Origin: Halomonas dongshanensis
GTDB lineage: Bacteria; Pseudomonadota; Gammaproteobacteria; Pseudomonadales; Halomonadaceae
NCBI RefSeq assembly: GCF_024790395.1
Contig: NZ_JAJISC010000007.1
Location: 62,001 to 126,000, forward strand
Direction of reading: 5' to 3'
Length of the DNA stretch: 64,000 bases
Both the position numbers and the translations under genes were made by a program. The notes beneath the pieces are model-generated. The model saw nothing but the letters and a program-made list of their open reading frames with translations, did no database searches and was not told the DNA's origin. How positions within the stretch are numbered: the first letter of the stretch is position 1; every line of letters starts with the position of its first letter. Below are positions 7,196 to 15,330 of this stretch, one piece after another.

Positions 7196-8586
7196 TCTGC
7201 GTGTACGATAAGTTTCAGATGATGCGTGGCCGGGTCGCGTAGAAAGCGACTGAGAATGCGGTAGGTATCCACATCGAAGCGCGCGTTCTCGGCATCGAGC
7301 GCGCGCGCATCGTCCAGGCTTTGTGCGCTGCCCAAATAGCACCAGTGATCGATGGCATGCCAGGCGGGCTGGGCAGCATTGGGGTGGTGCTCTTCGATGA
7401 TCAAGCGGCCCTCCCAAGGCCAGGCGTGTATGCGCAGTTTTTCCAAGGCCGCCTTGGCGCGCTGGGTATGGTGGGTAAGGCTCTCTTCTCCGCAGCAGGC
7501 GCCGCGACACTTCTTGAGCTGATAGGCAAAGCAGCGACCGCGCTGGCGTTTTTCCAACCCTAAGACTTGCGGGCAGAGCTGCTCCTCTTCGGCAATCGCG
7601 CGCAGAGTGAGTTTGGCATCACGCGCATTGCGAAAAAGGCCGTAGACCTCGCCAGAAAGTGGCCTTGCCAAGGCGCTGCCGCCGACAAGTTGCGGCGCCT
7701 CATCCCCGTCAGGCCAGTGCCAGGTCGTGAGTTTGCCTTGACGCCGCAGTTGGCGATTCATAATCGGCATCAGTGTCTTGACCCGTTCGGCTTCACGCAG
7801 CTGAGCGCCGAGGTCGCCCGCCGTCTCCTCCCACTCTACGTGCTGCACCTGCTGGGCCAGACGCATCTCTTTTTCATCCTGGTGGTCGCGCTGGAAATGA
7901 CCCATCACGCGCGTGCGCAAATTGACACTTTTGCCCACGTAGAGCGGTAGATGGTTATGCCCGTAGAGCAGATAGATGCCTGGCGTGGCGGGCAGGCGGT
8001 CGAGGTGTGCGCTATCCAGATGCGCGGGTAGGCTGCGATAGCGGCGCTCTTCGAGCAGCAGCGCCTCCCAGGCTGGCGGCGTATGCGCACCCTGCCAGCT
8101 TTGCCAGAGCGCCCATAGCGCTTTGACGTCGCTTTCGGCGCGGTGCTGGCGCGTATTGGTGAGCCCGTGACGAGCGAGCAATGCGCTCAGGCTGTGCTGG
8201 CGCTCGTTCGGGGTTAGCCGCCGAGAGAGCCGCAGCGTGCAGATCAGTTGAGTGCGGTAGTCAATGCCTGCCTGCTTGAAAGCGTTACGCAAAAAGGCGT
8301 AATCGAAGCGGGCGTTGTGCGCGACCAGCGGCGCATCCTCAAGCCAGGCATGAAGGTCGGTGGCGATCTGCCCAAACGTCGGCGCTTCTGCCACCAGCGC
8401 GTCAGTGATGCCGGTCAGCCGAGCGATGGTCGGCGGAATCTTGCATTCGGGCTGGATCAACGACGACCAGAGCGCCACGCACTGACCATCGACCACCTTC
8501 ATTGCCGCAATCTCGGTGATGCGATCGCGCGTGCTGCGCGTGCCGGTGGTCTCTAGGTCGATGAAAACGAGCGGCGTCGAGGGCAT
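7192..8586 (-). CDS. DEDDh exonuclease / GIY-YIG nuclease fusion (Cho-like)
   Basis: A 464-residue protein with two nuclease domains. Residues about 1-165 are a DnaQ-like 3'-5' exonuclease: Exo I FIDLETTGT, Exo II HNARFDYAFL, Exo III HRAESDVKAL. Residues about 195-280 are a GIY-YIG endonuclease of the UvrC/Cho type, with PGIYLLYG, LYVGKSVNLRTRV and a conserved ERVKTLMPIMNRQLR tail. A cysteine-rich segment (CPQVLG, RCFAYQLKKCRGACCGEE) follows, as in Cho/UvrC-type proteins. Such fusions are known but poorly characterised; a role in nucleotide-excision-type repair is plausible. Its ATG overlaps the stop of the upstream substrate-binding protein gene (TAATG), implying translational coupling. Confidence 0.85.
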   Translation of the reverse strand: MPSTPLVFIDLETTGTRSTRDRITEIAAMKVVDGQCVALWSSLIQPECKIPPTIARLTGITDALVAEAPTFGQIATDLHAWLEDAPLVAHNARFDYAFLRNAFKQAGIDYRTQLICTLRLSRRLTPNERQHSLSALLARHGLTNTRQHRAESDVKALWALWQSWQGAHTPPAWEALLLEERRYRSLPAHLDSAHLDRLPATPGIYLLYGHNHLPLYVGKSVNLRTRVMGHFQRDHQDEKEMRLAQQVQHVEWEETAGDLGAQLREAERVKTLMPIMNRQLRRQGKLTTWHWPDGDEAPQLVGGSALARPLSGEVYGLFRNARDAKLTLRAIAEEEQLCPQVLGLEKRQRGRCFAYQLKKCRGACCGEESLTHHTQRAKAALEKLRIHAWPWEGRLIIEEHHPNAAQPAWHAIDHWCYLGSAQSLDDARALDAENARFDVDTYRILSRFLRDPATHHLKLIVHAD

Positions 8587-9752
8587 TAGCGGGCGTGAGG
8601 ATCGATGGCGAGTCGCGATAACGGTAAGGCGTCATCGACGATACCGGCGTCAACAAGATAGTCTTCGAAACGCTGGTAGCGCCGAGTGTCGACCGCTGCG
8701 GGAGCCAGTGCCATGCGGCGAAGGATATCGTCCCACGCCTGGGTGTTGGTCGGCGTATCGAGTACGGGGTGCGTGGCTACCATAAGCTCCCAGGCTTTTT
8801 GCGGGTGTTCGACGATCCATTGGCTGGCTTCTTCGATGGCAATCATGAAGCGCGCCCAGGTATCGGTTTGCCGTCCGGTCGCGTCGCTATTACCCAGTAC
8901 GATCAGTCCATCGTGCACCGGGATGCCCAACTCGCTAAGGGTAACGACATGGTTGGTGATGCCTTCGTTTGCCAGCTGTTCCGGCAAAATCGGATAGAGG
9001 GCATCGGCAATGGCGTCGAGGCGCTCTTCACCGAGGGCTTGACCCGCCTCGAAGTGGACGTTTTCGGGGGCAATGTAGTCGTCTATTTGCTGCAGCGCCT
9101 CGGGCACCAGCGCTGGAATGACGATGTCGCGTCCTTCGCGAGTGGTAAATCCGTAGCGCAGCCCATATAGCGCATCCAGTGGTAACGTATCGCGATCGTC
9201 AGCGACGATCACCGCCGTGAGCGGCGTTTCGATCAGCGTGCCGATGCGCACGATGGGTACACCTTCATGAGCGTATAGGTGCAAAAGAGGCTGACGCGTA
9301 AGGGCAAGGTCGACCTCGCCATTGCTCAATAGCTTGATGGGAAGCGAGGGGTCGGCTGGCGTATGCAAGTGGACATCGAGCCCTTGGAGCGCATAGAGGC
9401 CCTTGGCCTCGGCAACGATCAATGCCGCGTGCTGAGGGCTTAGGTACCAATCCAGCATGACATTAAGCACACGCATCGGCGGCGGCACCAGAGGAACGGC
9501 AAGCGGAAGGCTTGGCGGCTCGACCACAGTAGGTTCGGCCAGCGGCAGCAGCGGTGGAAAGACCTCTACGCGGGTATTGAGCGAAGGCATGTTGAGTTCG
9601 GCTGGGTGATGCTCGCCGTTCGTTTCGCTGGTCGTTTCTGCTGTTGGGGAATTCAGCTCTTCGCTGGCGTTGGTCGTTACGCCAAAGGCGAGAAGGGCGG
9701 CCGTTACGATCAACGTCAGCGTCAGTCTTGAACATGCCGGGGAGTGCCGCAT
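8586..9752 (-). CDS. Periplasmic NMT1/ThiY-like solute-binding protein, orphan
   Basis: A 388-residue secreted protein. A signal peptide occupies about residues 1-29 (hydrophobic LTLIVTAALLAFGV then TNAS). A Thr/Glu- and Pro-rich linker follows (about 30-92), then an ABC-type solute-binding domain of the NMT1/THI5 family (VMLDWYLSPQHAALIVAEAKGLY, GEVDLALTRQP). Family members bind pyrimidine precursors of thiamine, nitrate, taurine or sulfonates. No permease or ATPase gene is adjacent; instead the gene is coupled to the downstream nuclease. The ligand is unknown, and the protein may supply a distant transporter or act as a sensor. Confidence 0.78.
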   Translation of the reverse strand: MRHSPACSRLTLTLIVTAALLAFGVTTNASEELNSPTAETTSETNGEHHPAELNMPSLNTRVEVFPPLLPLAEPTVVEPPSLPLAVPLVPPPMRVLNVMLDWYLSPQHAALIVAEAKGLYALQGLDVHLHTPADPSLPIKLLSNGEVDLALTRQPLLHLYAHEGVPIVRIGTLIETPLTAVIVADDRDTLPLDALYGLRYGFTTREGRDIVIPALVPEALQQIDDYIAPENVHFEAGQALGEERLDAIADALYPILPEQLANEGITNHVVTLSELGIPVHDGLIVLGNSDATGRQTDTWARFMIAIEEASQWIVEHPQKAWELMVATHPVLDTPTNTQAWDDILRRMALAPAAVDTRRYQRFEDYLVDAGIVDDALPLSRLAIDPHAR

Positions 9753-9904
9753 GCCGATTGCTCCGAAAACATTGACGGCGGAGTGTAGCCGGGTCGAATA
9801 AGCCTTGGCTAGCCCATCGCGTTGAGGCGACTGTCCGAACTATGTCGGTAAATGCCCCGCCAGCATGTAATAATAGAGGCGCATTGATGGAGACGTGGGG
9901 AGCT

Positions 9905-11611
9905 ATGGATACACTTTATTCGCTGTTTTTGCTCGGCGGCTCGTTGATGGCAGTCAGTATACTGGCCAGCCGTCTTTCCAGCCTATTTGGCGTGCCGCTG
10001 CTGCTCATCTTCCTCGCACTGGGGATGCTGGCCGGCGAGCAGGGCGTGCTGGGCATACACTTCGATGACTACTCCATCGCCTTCATCATTGGCCACTTGG
10101 CGCTCGCCATGATCCTGCTGGACGGGGGGCTACGCACCCGGCTGAAAACCTTCCGGGTTGGCTTCAAACCTGCACTCTCCCTGGCCACTTTCGGCGTCTT
10201 CATCACCAGTGCCGTCGTGGGCCTGATCGCCATGTGGGTGTTCGATCTTACCCTCGTTCAAGGGTTGCTCGTGGGGGCCATCGTGGGTTCCACCGACGCG
10301 GCAGCGGTCTTCTCCATGCTCAGTGGGCAGGGCGTCAACCTCAATGAGCGCGTGGGGGCGACGCTCGAGATCGAGTCGGGCACCAACGACCCGATGGCGA
10401 TCTTCTTGACGCTGATGCTGGTCGAGCTCTTGGTCGGTCAGATAGGCGGTGTGCTGGAAACGCTGCTGTTTTTGGTGTCGCAGTTCGGTATTGGTTTGCT
10501 CGTAGGTTTGGGTGGCGGCTGGCTGGGAGCGAAGCTACTGCGCTGGCTCGATTTGGCGCCCGGCCTCTACTCGATGTTGGCACTGGGAATTGGCTTTAGC
10601 GTCTTCGGCGCAACCAGCGTCTTGGGCGGCAGCGGTTTTCTGGCGATTTACCTCACGGGGCTGATGATCGGTAACCAGCCCGGCCGCCACCTTAATTTCA
10701 TTTTGCCGGTACACGATGGTTTGGCTTGGTTGAGTCAAATTGGCTTGTTCTTGGTACTTGGCCTTCTGGTAAGCCCGCGTGAGCTGTGGCAAGTCGCGGT
10801 TCCCGCCGCCATCGTTGCTCTGGCGCTAATCTTCATTGCAAGGCCCTTGGCCGTGCTCATCACTATCAAGCCGTTTTTCAAGTTTCGCTGGCGCGAAACG
10901 GCGTTCATTTCGTGGGTGGGGCTGCGGGGGGCGGTACCCATTGTGCTGGCGATCTTTCCGGTCATCGGTGGGGTGGAGAATGCCTCGCTCTACTTCAACG
11001 TTGCCTTTGCCGTCGTACTCATGTCGCTACTGATCCAAGGCGGAACGCTAAGCTGGATGGCGCGCCTGCTCAAGGTCGAGGTGCCCGTAGGCACCAAGCC
11101 CAATCAGCGCGGGCCGCTGGGGATACTGCCGGAAAACGATTTCGAGATGTTCGTGTATAAAGTGGAGAACCAGGATCTCGAAGACGCGCCAATCCGTCTA
11201 TTGCGCTTCCCCTCGGGGGCACTCATCTCGGCGCTCTTTCGTAACCATGTCATGCTGCACCCCAAAGGCAGTACCCGGCTCAAGCTTGGCGACACCATCT
11301 GCGTGATCGGCCGCTCCGCCGATCTGGGGGCGCTGAACCGACTGTTCAATGGCGATGCCAAGCTCAAACAAGAGCAGGCATTCTTCGGCACCTTCACTCT
11401 CGACGGTAAAGCCAAGATGAAAGAGGTAGCGCAAGCCTACGGCCTGACGCTGAGTTCCGGCGAGCAGGACATGACCCTAGCTGAGTTTCTCTCCCTGCGC
11501 GTAGGCGGGCACCCGGTGGTCGGTGACGATGTCGATTGGCACGGCATTCAATGGGTCGTGAGCGATATGGAGGGCAATGAGATCACCCGCGTAGGCCTGC
11601 GTCTTTATTGA
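9905..11611 (+). CDS. nhaP2: Cell-volume regulation K+/H+ antiporter NhaP2 (CvrA)
   Basis: A 568-residue CPA1-family antiporter that exchanges K+ (or Na+) for protons across the inner membrane. About 12 membrane helices occupy residues 1-385, with GAIVGSTDAAAVFSML and IESGTNDPMAIFLTL marking the transport core. A TrkA-C/RCK-type domain (about 395-480) and a CorC/HlyC-type C-terminal domain follow. The ATG at 9905 gives MDTLYSLFLLG, aligning with E. coli NhaP2; an ATG at 9887 with AGAGG upstream has better Shine-Dalgarno spacing and remains possible. An antiporter of this type fits life in high salt. Confidence 0.9.
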   Translation: MDTLYSLFLLGGSLMAVSILASRLSSLFGVPLLLIFLALGMLAGEQGVLGIHFDDYSIAFIIGHLALAMILLDGGLRTRLKTFRVGFKPALSLATFGVFITSAVVGLIAMWVFDLTLVQGLLVGAIVGSTDAAAVFSMLSGQGVNLNERVGATLEIESGTNDPMAIFLTLMLVELLVGQIGGVLETLLFLVSQFGIGLLVGLGGGWLGAKLLRWLDLAPGLYSMLALGIGFSVFGATSVLGGSGFLAIYLTGLMIGNQPGRHLNFILPVHDGLAWLSQIGLFLVLGLLVSPRELWQVAVPAAIVALALIFIARPLAVLITIKPFFKFRWRETAFISWVGLRGAVPIVLAIFPVIGGVENASLYFNVAFAVVLMSLLIQGGTLSWMARLLKVEVPVGTKPNQRGPLGILPENDFEMFVYKVENQDLEDAPIRLLRFPSGALISALFRNHVMLHPKGSTRLKLGDTICVIGRSADLGALNRLFNGDAKLKQEQAFFGTFTLDGKAKMKEVAQAYGLTLSSGEQDMTLAEFLSLRVGGHPVVGDDVDWHGIQWVVSDMEGNEITRVGLRLY

Positions 11612-11643
11612 GAGAAGCTTGCGTAGATTGAAAGCCAAAGGTG

Positions 11644-11671
11644 TTGACTTCAAAAGGAAAGGTGTTAATAT
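11644..11671 (+). promoter_or_regulatory. Sigma-70 promoter of tRNA-Ser
   Basis: TTGACT (11644-11649) and TAATAT (11666-11671) are separated by 16 bases and lie 15 bases before the first base of the mature tRNA. This fits a dedicated tRNA promoter. Confidence 0.65.
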
Positions 11672-11686
11672 ACGCACCCACAAGCC

Positions 11687-11777
11687 GGAGGGATGGCAGA
11701 GCGGTTGAATGCACCGGTCTTGAAAACCGGCATAGGTTAATAGCCTATCCAGGGTTCGAATCCCTGTCCCTCCGCCA
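11687..11777 (+). tRNA. tRNA-Ser(UGA)
   Basis: A 91-nucleotide class II tRNA. The acceptor stem is GGAGGGA (11687-11693) with TCCCTCC (11767-11773), followed by discriminator G and an encoded CCA. The anticodon stem CCGGT/ACCGG encloses the loop CTTGAAA, giving anticodon TGA (11721-11723). The long variable arm CATAGGTTAATAGCCTAT is typical of serine tRNAs, and the T-loop GGTTCGAATCC is intact. Confidence 0.98.
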
Positions 11778-11788
11778 CTTGGATTTCG

Positions 11789-11822
11789 AAAAGGGCCTTA
11801 TCTTTGATGAGGCCCTTTTTTT
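11789..11822 (+). terminator. Rho-independent terminator after tRNA-Ser
   Basis: The stem AAAAGGGCCT / AGGCCCTTTT with an 11-base loop ends in a run of seven or more T on the plus strand. Confidence 0.9.
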
Positions 11823-11898
11823 GTTATATTTTGTACATCGGTGAACCAATTTCTTCCCGTATAGCCATAGGGTTATGTATTCCGCGAGGAGAGTGGCC

Positions 11899-12138
11899 AT
11901 GGAACATGTAGACCATTGTAAAAAGTGCGGTAAAGAAATCATCACGGAAGATAATGATGACAAGAAAAATGAACAGCATCCTCATGAGGAGATATGTGAT
12001 ACCTGCGGTGCAGAAGTGCACGATGACAAGGATCACCCTGAGTTCGAGGTCGATGGCAAAGATGACACCGAGCATCCGGTAGAGAAGGGCTTGCGTAAGG
12101 TCACCGATGCGATCACGGGTGACAAGAAGAAGATCTAA
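11899..12138 (+). CDS. Small acidic protein with two CxxC zinc-knuckle pairs
   Basis: A 79-residue protein of unknown function. Two CxxC pairs are visible, CKKCGKE near the N-terminus and CDTCGAE about 26 residues later, which could bind one zinc ion as a short ribbon. The intervening and C-terminal parts are rich in Asp, Glu, His and Lys. The ATG at 11899 is chosen over 11875 because GAGGAG lies 6-7 bases upstream. It ends in a lysine-rich tail (TGDKKKI) and is followed by its own terminator. The acidic composition agrees with a halophilic host. It looks like an orphan small gene. Confidence 0.6.
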   Translation: MEHVDHCKKCGKEIITEDNDDKKNEQHPHEEICDTCGAEVHDDKDHPEFEVDGKDDTEHPVEKGLRKVTDAITGDKKKI

Positions 12139-12162
12139 TGTTTCGTGCCGAACCTAGGCGTG

Positions 12163-12194
12163 AGAGCGGGCATAGCAACATGTCCGCTCTTTTA
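12163..12194 (+). terminator. Rho-independent terminator
   Basis: The stem AGAGCGG (12163-12169) / CCGCTCT (12184-12190) ends in TTTT. It lies 25 bases after the zinc-knuckle gene. Confidence 0.6.
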
Positions 12195-12224
12195 CGTTTG
12201 TACGCAGGGTAATAGGAGGGGGAT

Positions 12225-12407
12225 ATGGAGCGTGTTTACGCTTTGAATGATCGTGACGGTAGCGTGGTGTACCGCCTTCCTGGTCATCGTTTCGAGGATG
12301 GGCGCGAGGATAGCGATTTATCGCCCATCTGGCTGCCAGGGGATCCTAAGGACTTACCTGAAGGGGTCGATATCGACGATCTACGCAAAGTGACCGTCGA
12401 TAAATAA
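12225..12407 (+). CDS. Small acidic hypothetical protein
   Basis: A 60-residue protein of unknown function. A strong ribosome-binding site (AGGAGGGGGAT) directly precedes the ATG, which supports real translation. The sequence contains DRDGSVVYRLPGHRF and an acidic C-terminal half with PEGVDIDDLRKV. No signal peptide or membrane helix is visible. It lies between a terminator and a lipoprotein gene, so it may be monocistronic. Confidence 0.55.
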   Translation: MERVYALNDRDGSVVYRLPGHRFEDGREDSDLSPIWLPGDPKDLPEGVDIDDLRKVTVDK

Positions 12408-12492
12408 GCCAACATTCCTTGATGTGATTGAAGTAGTGGTATCACCCGCTTTCCGTTAAGCTGCCCTCCATTTTCGTATCGAGGATATGGGT

Positions 12493-13359
12493 ATGCGACG
12501 TCTCTTCGGGCTGATAGTGATGGGGCTCTTGGCGCTTGGTGTTGCGGGCTGCTCAGAACCCAAGATCGATACCAGCTCCATGCCAACGACCATCGTCTCC
12601 ATCGAGGAAGTGCGTGCTGCGCTTTCTGAAGAGCGTCGTAGCGCCTTTGATCACGCACTGGCGATTATCAATCTCTCCGCTTTCGAGGGGTTTGATGCGC
12701 TTAGGCCAAATCGCATGAACGTGGTACAGCTGGCCGAATCGGCCAATATGCAGATTAATGGTTTGACCGGCGAAGAAGTCATTAGCCGCGCTGAAGGCGT
12801 CATGCGACAGCGCCTTTCGCGTGAGCGCCAGGAGTCGCTACGCACGTTGGAGCGTTTAAAAGAGAAGGCGACCCGCGCCGATCACGATCTTCAAGCGCGA
12901 AGCCGCTTCGTCATCGACGAGGCAGCCTACTATGTTAGCCGTAGCCCTTACGGTGCCCGTGAGCCTGTCATCGATATCAGCGTCTCCAACCAGACCGACC
13001 GCATCATTACTCAAGTTCAGCTGCGTGGCGTCTTAACCAGTGAGGGGCGCCCTTTACCGTGGGTGGATACCTCATTCTATTACGTCATCCCTGGCGGCCT
13101 GGCGCCTGGGGAAAGCGCCGAATGGAGCCTTGCCCCCAATCGTTTTGGCCCCTGGGGCGATTTGGAGATCCCCTCTAATGTGACGCTCGATATTTCGCTA
13201 CTCGGGCTGCAGGGCGAGGATGGTCAACCGCTCTGGAATGCGCCTATGCTGACAGAGCAGGAAACCGAACGGTTAGCGCATTTAAGGGGGCTTTATACGG
13301 CAGAGCGTCTACTGGCCCCGAATACCGAAGACGACACTGACATAGCAAAAGGAGTTTGA
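12493..13359 (+). CDS. Lipoprotein, DUF6694-like
   Basis: A 288-residue exported lipoprotein. The signal sequence ends in the lipobox VAGC, so the mature protein starts at a lipidated cysteine about 20 residues from the start. The next segment, SEPKIDTSSMPTTIVSIEEVRAAL, begins in the manner of DUF6694 lipoproteins; this family link is tentative. A helical middle part (about 80-140) is followed by a beta-rich domain (VIDISVSNQTDRIITQVQLRG, APGESAEWSL). The ATG at 12493 is favoured over 12487 because GAGG lies 8 bases upstream. Its stop overlaps the next gene region (TGATG), so the two are coupled. Confidence 0.65.
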   Translation: MRRLFGLIVMGLLALGVAGCSEPKIDTSSMPTTIVSIEEVRAALSEERRSAFDHALAIINLSAFEGFDALRPNRMNVVQLAESANMQINGLTGEEVISRAEGVMRQRLSRERQESLRTLERLKEKATRADHDLQARSRFVIDEAAYYVSRSPYGAREPVIDISVSNQTDRIITQVQLRGVLTSEGRPLPWVDTSFYYVIPGGLAPGESAEWSLAPNRFGPWGDLEIPSNVTLDISLLGLQGEDGQPLWNAPMLTEQETERLAHLRGLYTAERLLAPNTEDDTDIAKGV

Positions 13360-13361
13360 TG

Positions 13362-13790
13362 ATGCAGAAAAGTTACACGGTAGGGACCATGAGGGCCGGA
13401 GCATTAGTGTTAATGGGCGCTTGGCTGGCAATGCCCGCTATCGCGTCAGACGACGGATCTTGCAGCAATGCCAACACGCAGGCGCAGATGAATACGTGCG
13501 CCGCTGAGGAGTACCAGCGCGCCGATGGGGCGCTGAATTCGGCCTACCGTGAGGTAATGGCGCGGCTAACGGATAATGCCCCTGCCCGGGCTAAATTACG
13601 CGCAGCACAACGGGCTTGGATAAGCTTTCGCGATGCGGAGTGCGCCTACGTGAGTTCGGCGACCGAAGGGGGAAGCGTACAGGCCATGGTTCGCAATCAA
13701 TGCTTAACGCATATGACCAGCGAGCGAACGCAGACGTTGCAAGAGTTCGGGACGTGCGAAGAGGGAGATTTGAGCTGCGTTAGGCAGTAA
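13362..13790 (+). CDS. Secreted DUF1311 / LprI-like protein
   Basis: A 142-residue protein with a signal peptide (hydrophobic AGALVLMGAWLAMPAIA). The mature domain contains six cysteines and the family hallmarks ADGALNSAYREVMARL, LRAAQRAWISFRDAECAY and RNQCLTHMTSERTQTLQ. DUF1311 includes LprI, a lysozyme inhibitor of mycobacteria, so an envelope-protective role is possible but unproven here. ATG codons occur at 13359 and 13362; the second has AGGAG at 7 bases. It follows the lipoprotein gene with a stop/start overlap, and the two probably form an operon. Confidence 0.78.
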   Translation: MQKSYTVGTMRAGALVLMGAWLAMPAIASDDGSCSNANTQAQMNTCAAEEYQRADGALNSAYREVMARLTDNAPARAKLRAAQRAWISFRDAECAYVSSATEGGSVQAMVRNQCLTHMTSERTQTLQEFGTCEEGDLSCVRQ

Positions 13791-13794
13791 AACA

Positions 13795-13820
13795 TTCCAG
13801 CCCGCAGGAGCGGGCTGGAA
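13795..13820 (-). terminator. Intrinsic terminator between convergent genes
   Basis: An 11-bp perfect stem TTCCAGCCCGC / GCGGGCTGGAA with loop AGGA. On the minus strand it is followed by TGTTTTA, so it best serves the EF-hand gene, though it could act both ways. Confidence 0.7.
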
Positions 13821-13836
13821 GGGCTTGAAAAAGAGA

Positions 13837-14136
13837 TCAAGCGCCGGTGTGCTTCAGATCGCTGCGGTAGACATAGCCGTCATGACGAAGGTCTAGATCG
13901 GCGACGCGATCGAGACCAGCAGACTTGGCCGCCTCTACTGTGATGCGACCGGAATCGTTAGTATCTAAGCGATCAAACGTCTGAAGCGCATCGAAGCCGA
14001 CGTGACTGGCACCCTGCGACTGAGCAGAAGATTGCGGATACACGATACGGTTAGCTTCACCTGAACCGCGCTCGGCCATGGCGACGGTTGAGAAACAAGC
14101 GATGGCAAGAACGGCAACGGGTTTGAGCAGTTTCAT
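13837..14136 (-). CDS. Secreted EF-hand-like protein
   Basis: A 99-residue exported protein. The signal peptide ends around AMA (residues 1-21). One EF-hand-like calcium loop is visible as DTNDSGRITVEAA (D-x-N-x-S-x-x-I, then E at position 12). A second, degenerate loop may be DLRHDGYVY. Such small periplasmic EF-hand proteins are common in proteobacteria and of unknown role. AAGGAAATTGCC precedes the ATG. It stands alone, opposite in direction to the DUF1311 gene. Confidence 0.65.
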   Translation of the reverse strand: MKLLKPVAVLAIACFSTVAMAERGSGEANRIVYPQSSAQSQGASHVGFDALQTFDRLDTNDSGRITVEAAKSAGLDRVADLDLRHDGYVYRSDLKHTGA

Positions 14137-14268
14137 GGCAATTTCCTTACGTGGTTGCTAGTAAGCGATCCTTGGCTGGTGCACTCGAATCGCTGAATAC
14201 AAGACGATTTTAAGCATGCTAACATTCAATGAAAACTGCATTTATGCGCATAGACCGTTCGATTTTAA

Positions 14269-14299
14269 CCAATGCTTGGGTTTTCACCCCAAGCATTGG
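14269..14299 (-). terminator. Stem-loop downstream of a small lipoprotein gene
   Basis: A 12-bp perfect stem, CCAATGCTTGGG / CCCAAGCATTGG. On the minus strand it lies about 28 bases past the stop of the lipoprotein gene and is followed by TTAAAATC. The T-run is weak. Confidence 0.5.
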
Positions 14300-14326
14300 C
14301 AGGGAAGCGCCTAGTTAATGACACCT

Positions 14327-14515
14327 TTACATCATCCGACTGCTACCAATACCTCGCATACAGTCGCCGTAACGCTCGCGGTCGCCCGTTTGTTCGCTGA
14401 CTTGGCGACACTCCGCTGCGCGCGAGCTCGTAGCTGACCCCTGATTAGCGCAGCCAGCCAAAAAGGCCAGGGTAAAGACGGCCAAAGTGAGTTTTGCTAT
14501 TGCTAGTCGTTTCAC
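14327..14515 (-). CDS. Small lipoprotein with C-terminal YGxCMR motif (paralogue A)
   Basis: A 62-residue lipoprotein starting at GTG 14515, chosen because GAGGAG lies 6 bases upstream; an ATG at 14539 would add residues before the signal sequence and lacks such support. The signal peptide ends in lipobox LAGC, followed by a short Ser/Thr-rich spacer. The C-terminal part AECRQVSEQTGDRERYGDCM contains two cysteines. It closely resembles the C-terminus of the protein at 14914-15105. Function unknown. Confidence 0.6.
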   Translation of the reverse strand: MKRLAIAKLTLAVFTLAFLAGCANQGSATSSRAAECRQVSEQTGDRERYGDCMRGIGSSRMM

Positions 14516-14719
14516 GTAACTCTCCTCAAACAAGGGCAAGGGGGATCCTGCACCTGTTAACAGCCAGATACAGCCAGGATCGAGCTAAACCCTAGCACAC
14601 GCGCTTAGAGCTTACGAAAGCGGGGCAGATAGAAAGCGGCGTGCTAGGCTTGAAGGGGCAATGCCAGCAGGGAGTTTTGCTCCCTAACATCCAGCACCCT
14701 CGTTCAAGGAGAGAACTCC

Positions 14720-14899
14720 ATGACCTATATCGTCTACCGTGTGGTACGTGAAACCGAAGAGATCGACTCCCAGCCCGAGTGGTGGGTCATAGATACCCGC
14801 GATGAAAACGAGCGCGAGGGTGAGTTAGTAGTCAAACGCTGTGCTACCAAGCCCGAGGCCGACGAGTTCGTCAATACCCTGAATAACGAAGCAGAGTAA
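14720..14899 (+). CDS. Small acidic hypothetical protein (59 aa)
   Basis: A 59-residue protein beginning MTYIVYRVVRETEEID, with two tryptophans (PEWWVIDTRDE) and an acidic C-terminus. The ribosome-binding site AAGGAGAG lies about 9 bases before ATG 14720. It has no signal peptide or membrane segment. It sits between two minus-strand lipoprotein genes and seems to be transcribed alone. I do not recognise a family. Confidence 0.5.
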   Translation: MTYIVYRVVRETEEIDSQPEWWVIDTRDENEREGELVVKRCATKPEADEFVNTLNNEAE

Positions 14900-14913
14900 G
14901 GCACGGCTGGCGT

Positions 14914-15105
14914 TTACCCTTTGCGGCGCATGCACTCACCATAGAGCTGCTTATCGCCATTGGTAAACGCCAGTTCACGGCATTCGGCTTGGGTAGTGGG
15001 CAGGCCCTCTTCGGTATCACCGCTGGGTGCCCAGCTGGTTTGCGATGCACAGCCTGAAAGTACGAGTAAAGCTAATAGAACGATAAAAATGCGCGAGAGT
15101 ATCAA
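14914..15105 (-). CDS. Small lipoprotein with C-terminal YGxCMR motif (paralogue B)
   Basis: A 63-residue lipoprotein starting at TTG 15105, with CAGGAG 8 bases upstream. Longer frames to 15189 would put 28 unlikely residues before the signal sequence. The signal peptide reads RIFIVLLALLVLSGC, giving a lipobox LSGC. The C-terminal AECRELAFTNGDKQLYGECM pairs residue by residue with paralogue A (AECR, GD, YG-x-CMR). The two conserved cysteines may form a disulfide in the periplasm. Function unknown. Confidence 0.6.
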   Translation of the reverse strand: MILSRIFIVLLALLVLSGCASQTSWAPSGDTEEGLPTTQAECRELAFTNGDKQLYGECMRRKG

Positions 15106-15330
15106 GTGTGTTGCTCCTGGTGGACTAAATGATGGGTGCCTAGGCCTCTGAATTAAAAGAACTGCAACGTGGTAGAGACTAGCACGCATACGACTTATCC
15201 CTTAGCTTCGCTGATCACCGGCCTTGAAAAGGCGTAGTACCTAAGAGCAGGACTGGTACATAAGTTAAATTTTAAGTGATAAGTGGTCAATAGCTGTACA
15301 CGAGACTTAGGGTGAGCTAGTTTTGTTTAT

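Noticed and set aside
15259..15276. GacA-box-like dyad upstream of the candidate small RNA
   Set aside because: Only about 7 of 12 consensus positions match TGTAAG-N6-CTTACA, so it is not listed as a feature, only mentioned as a weak hint.
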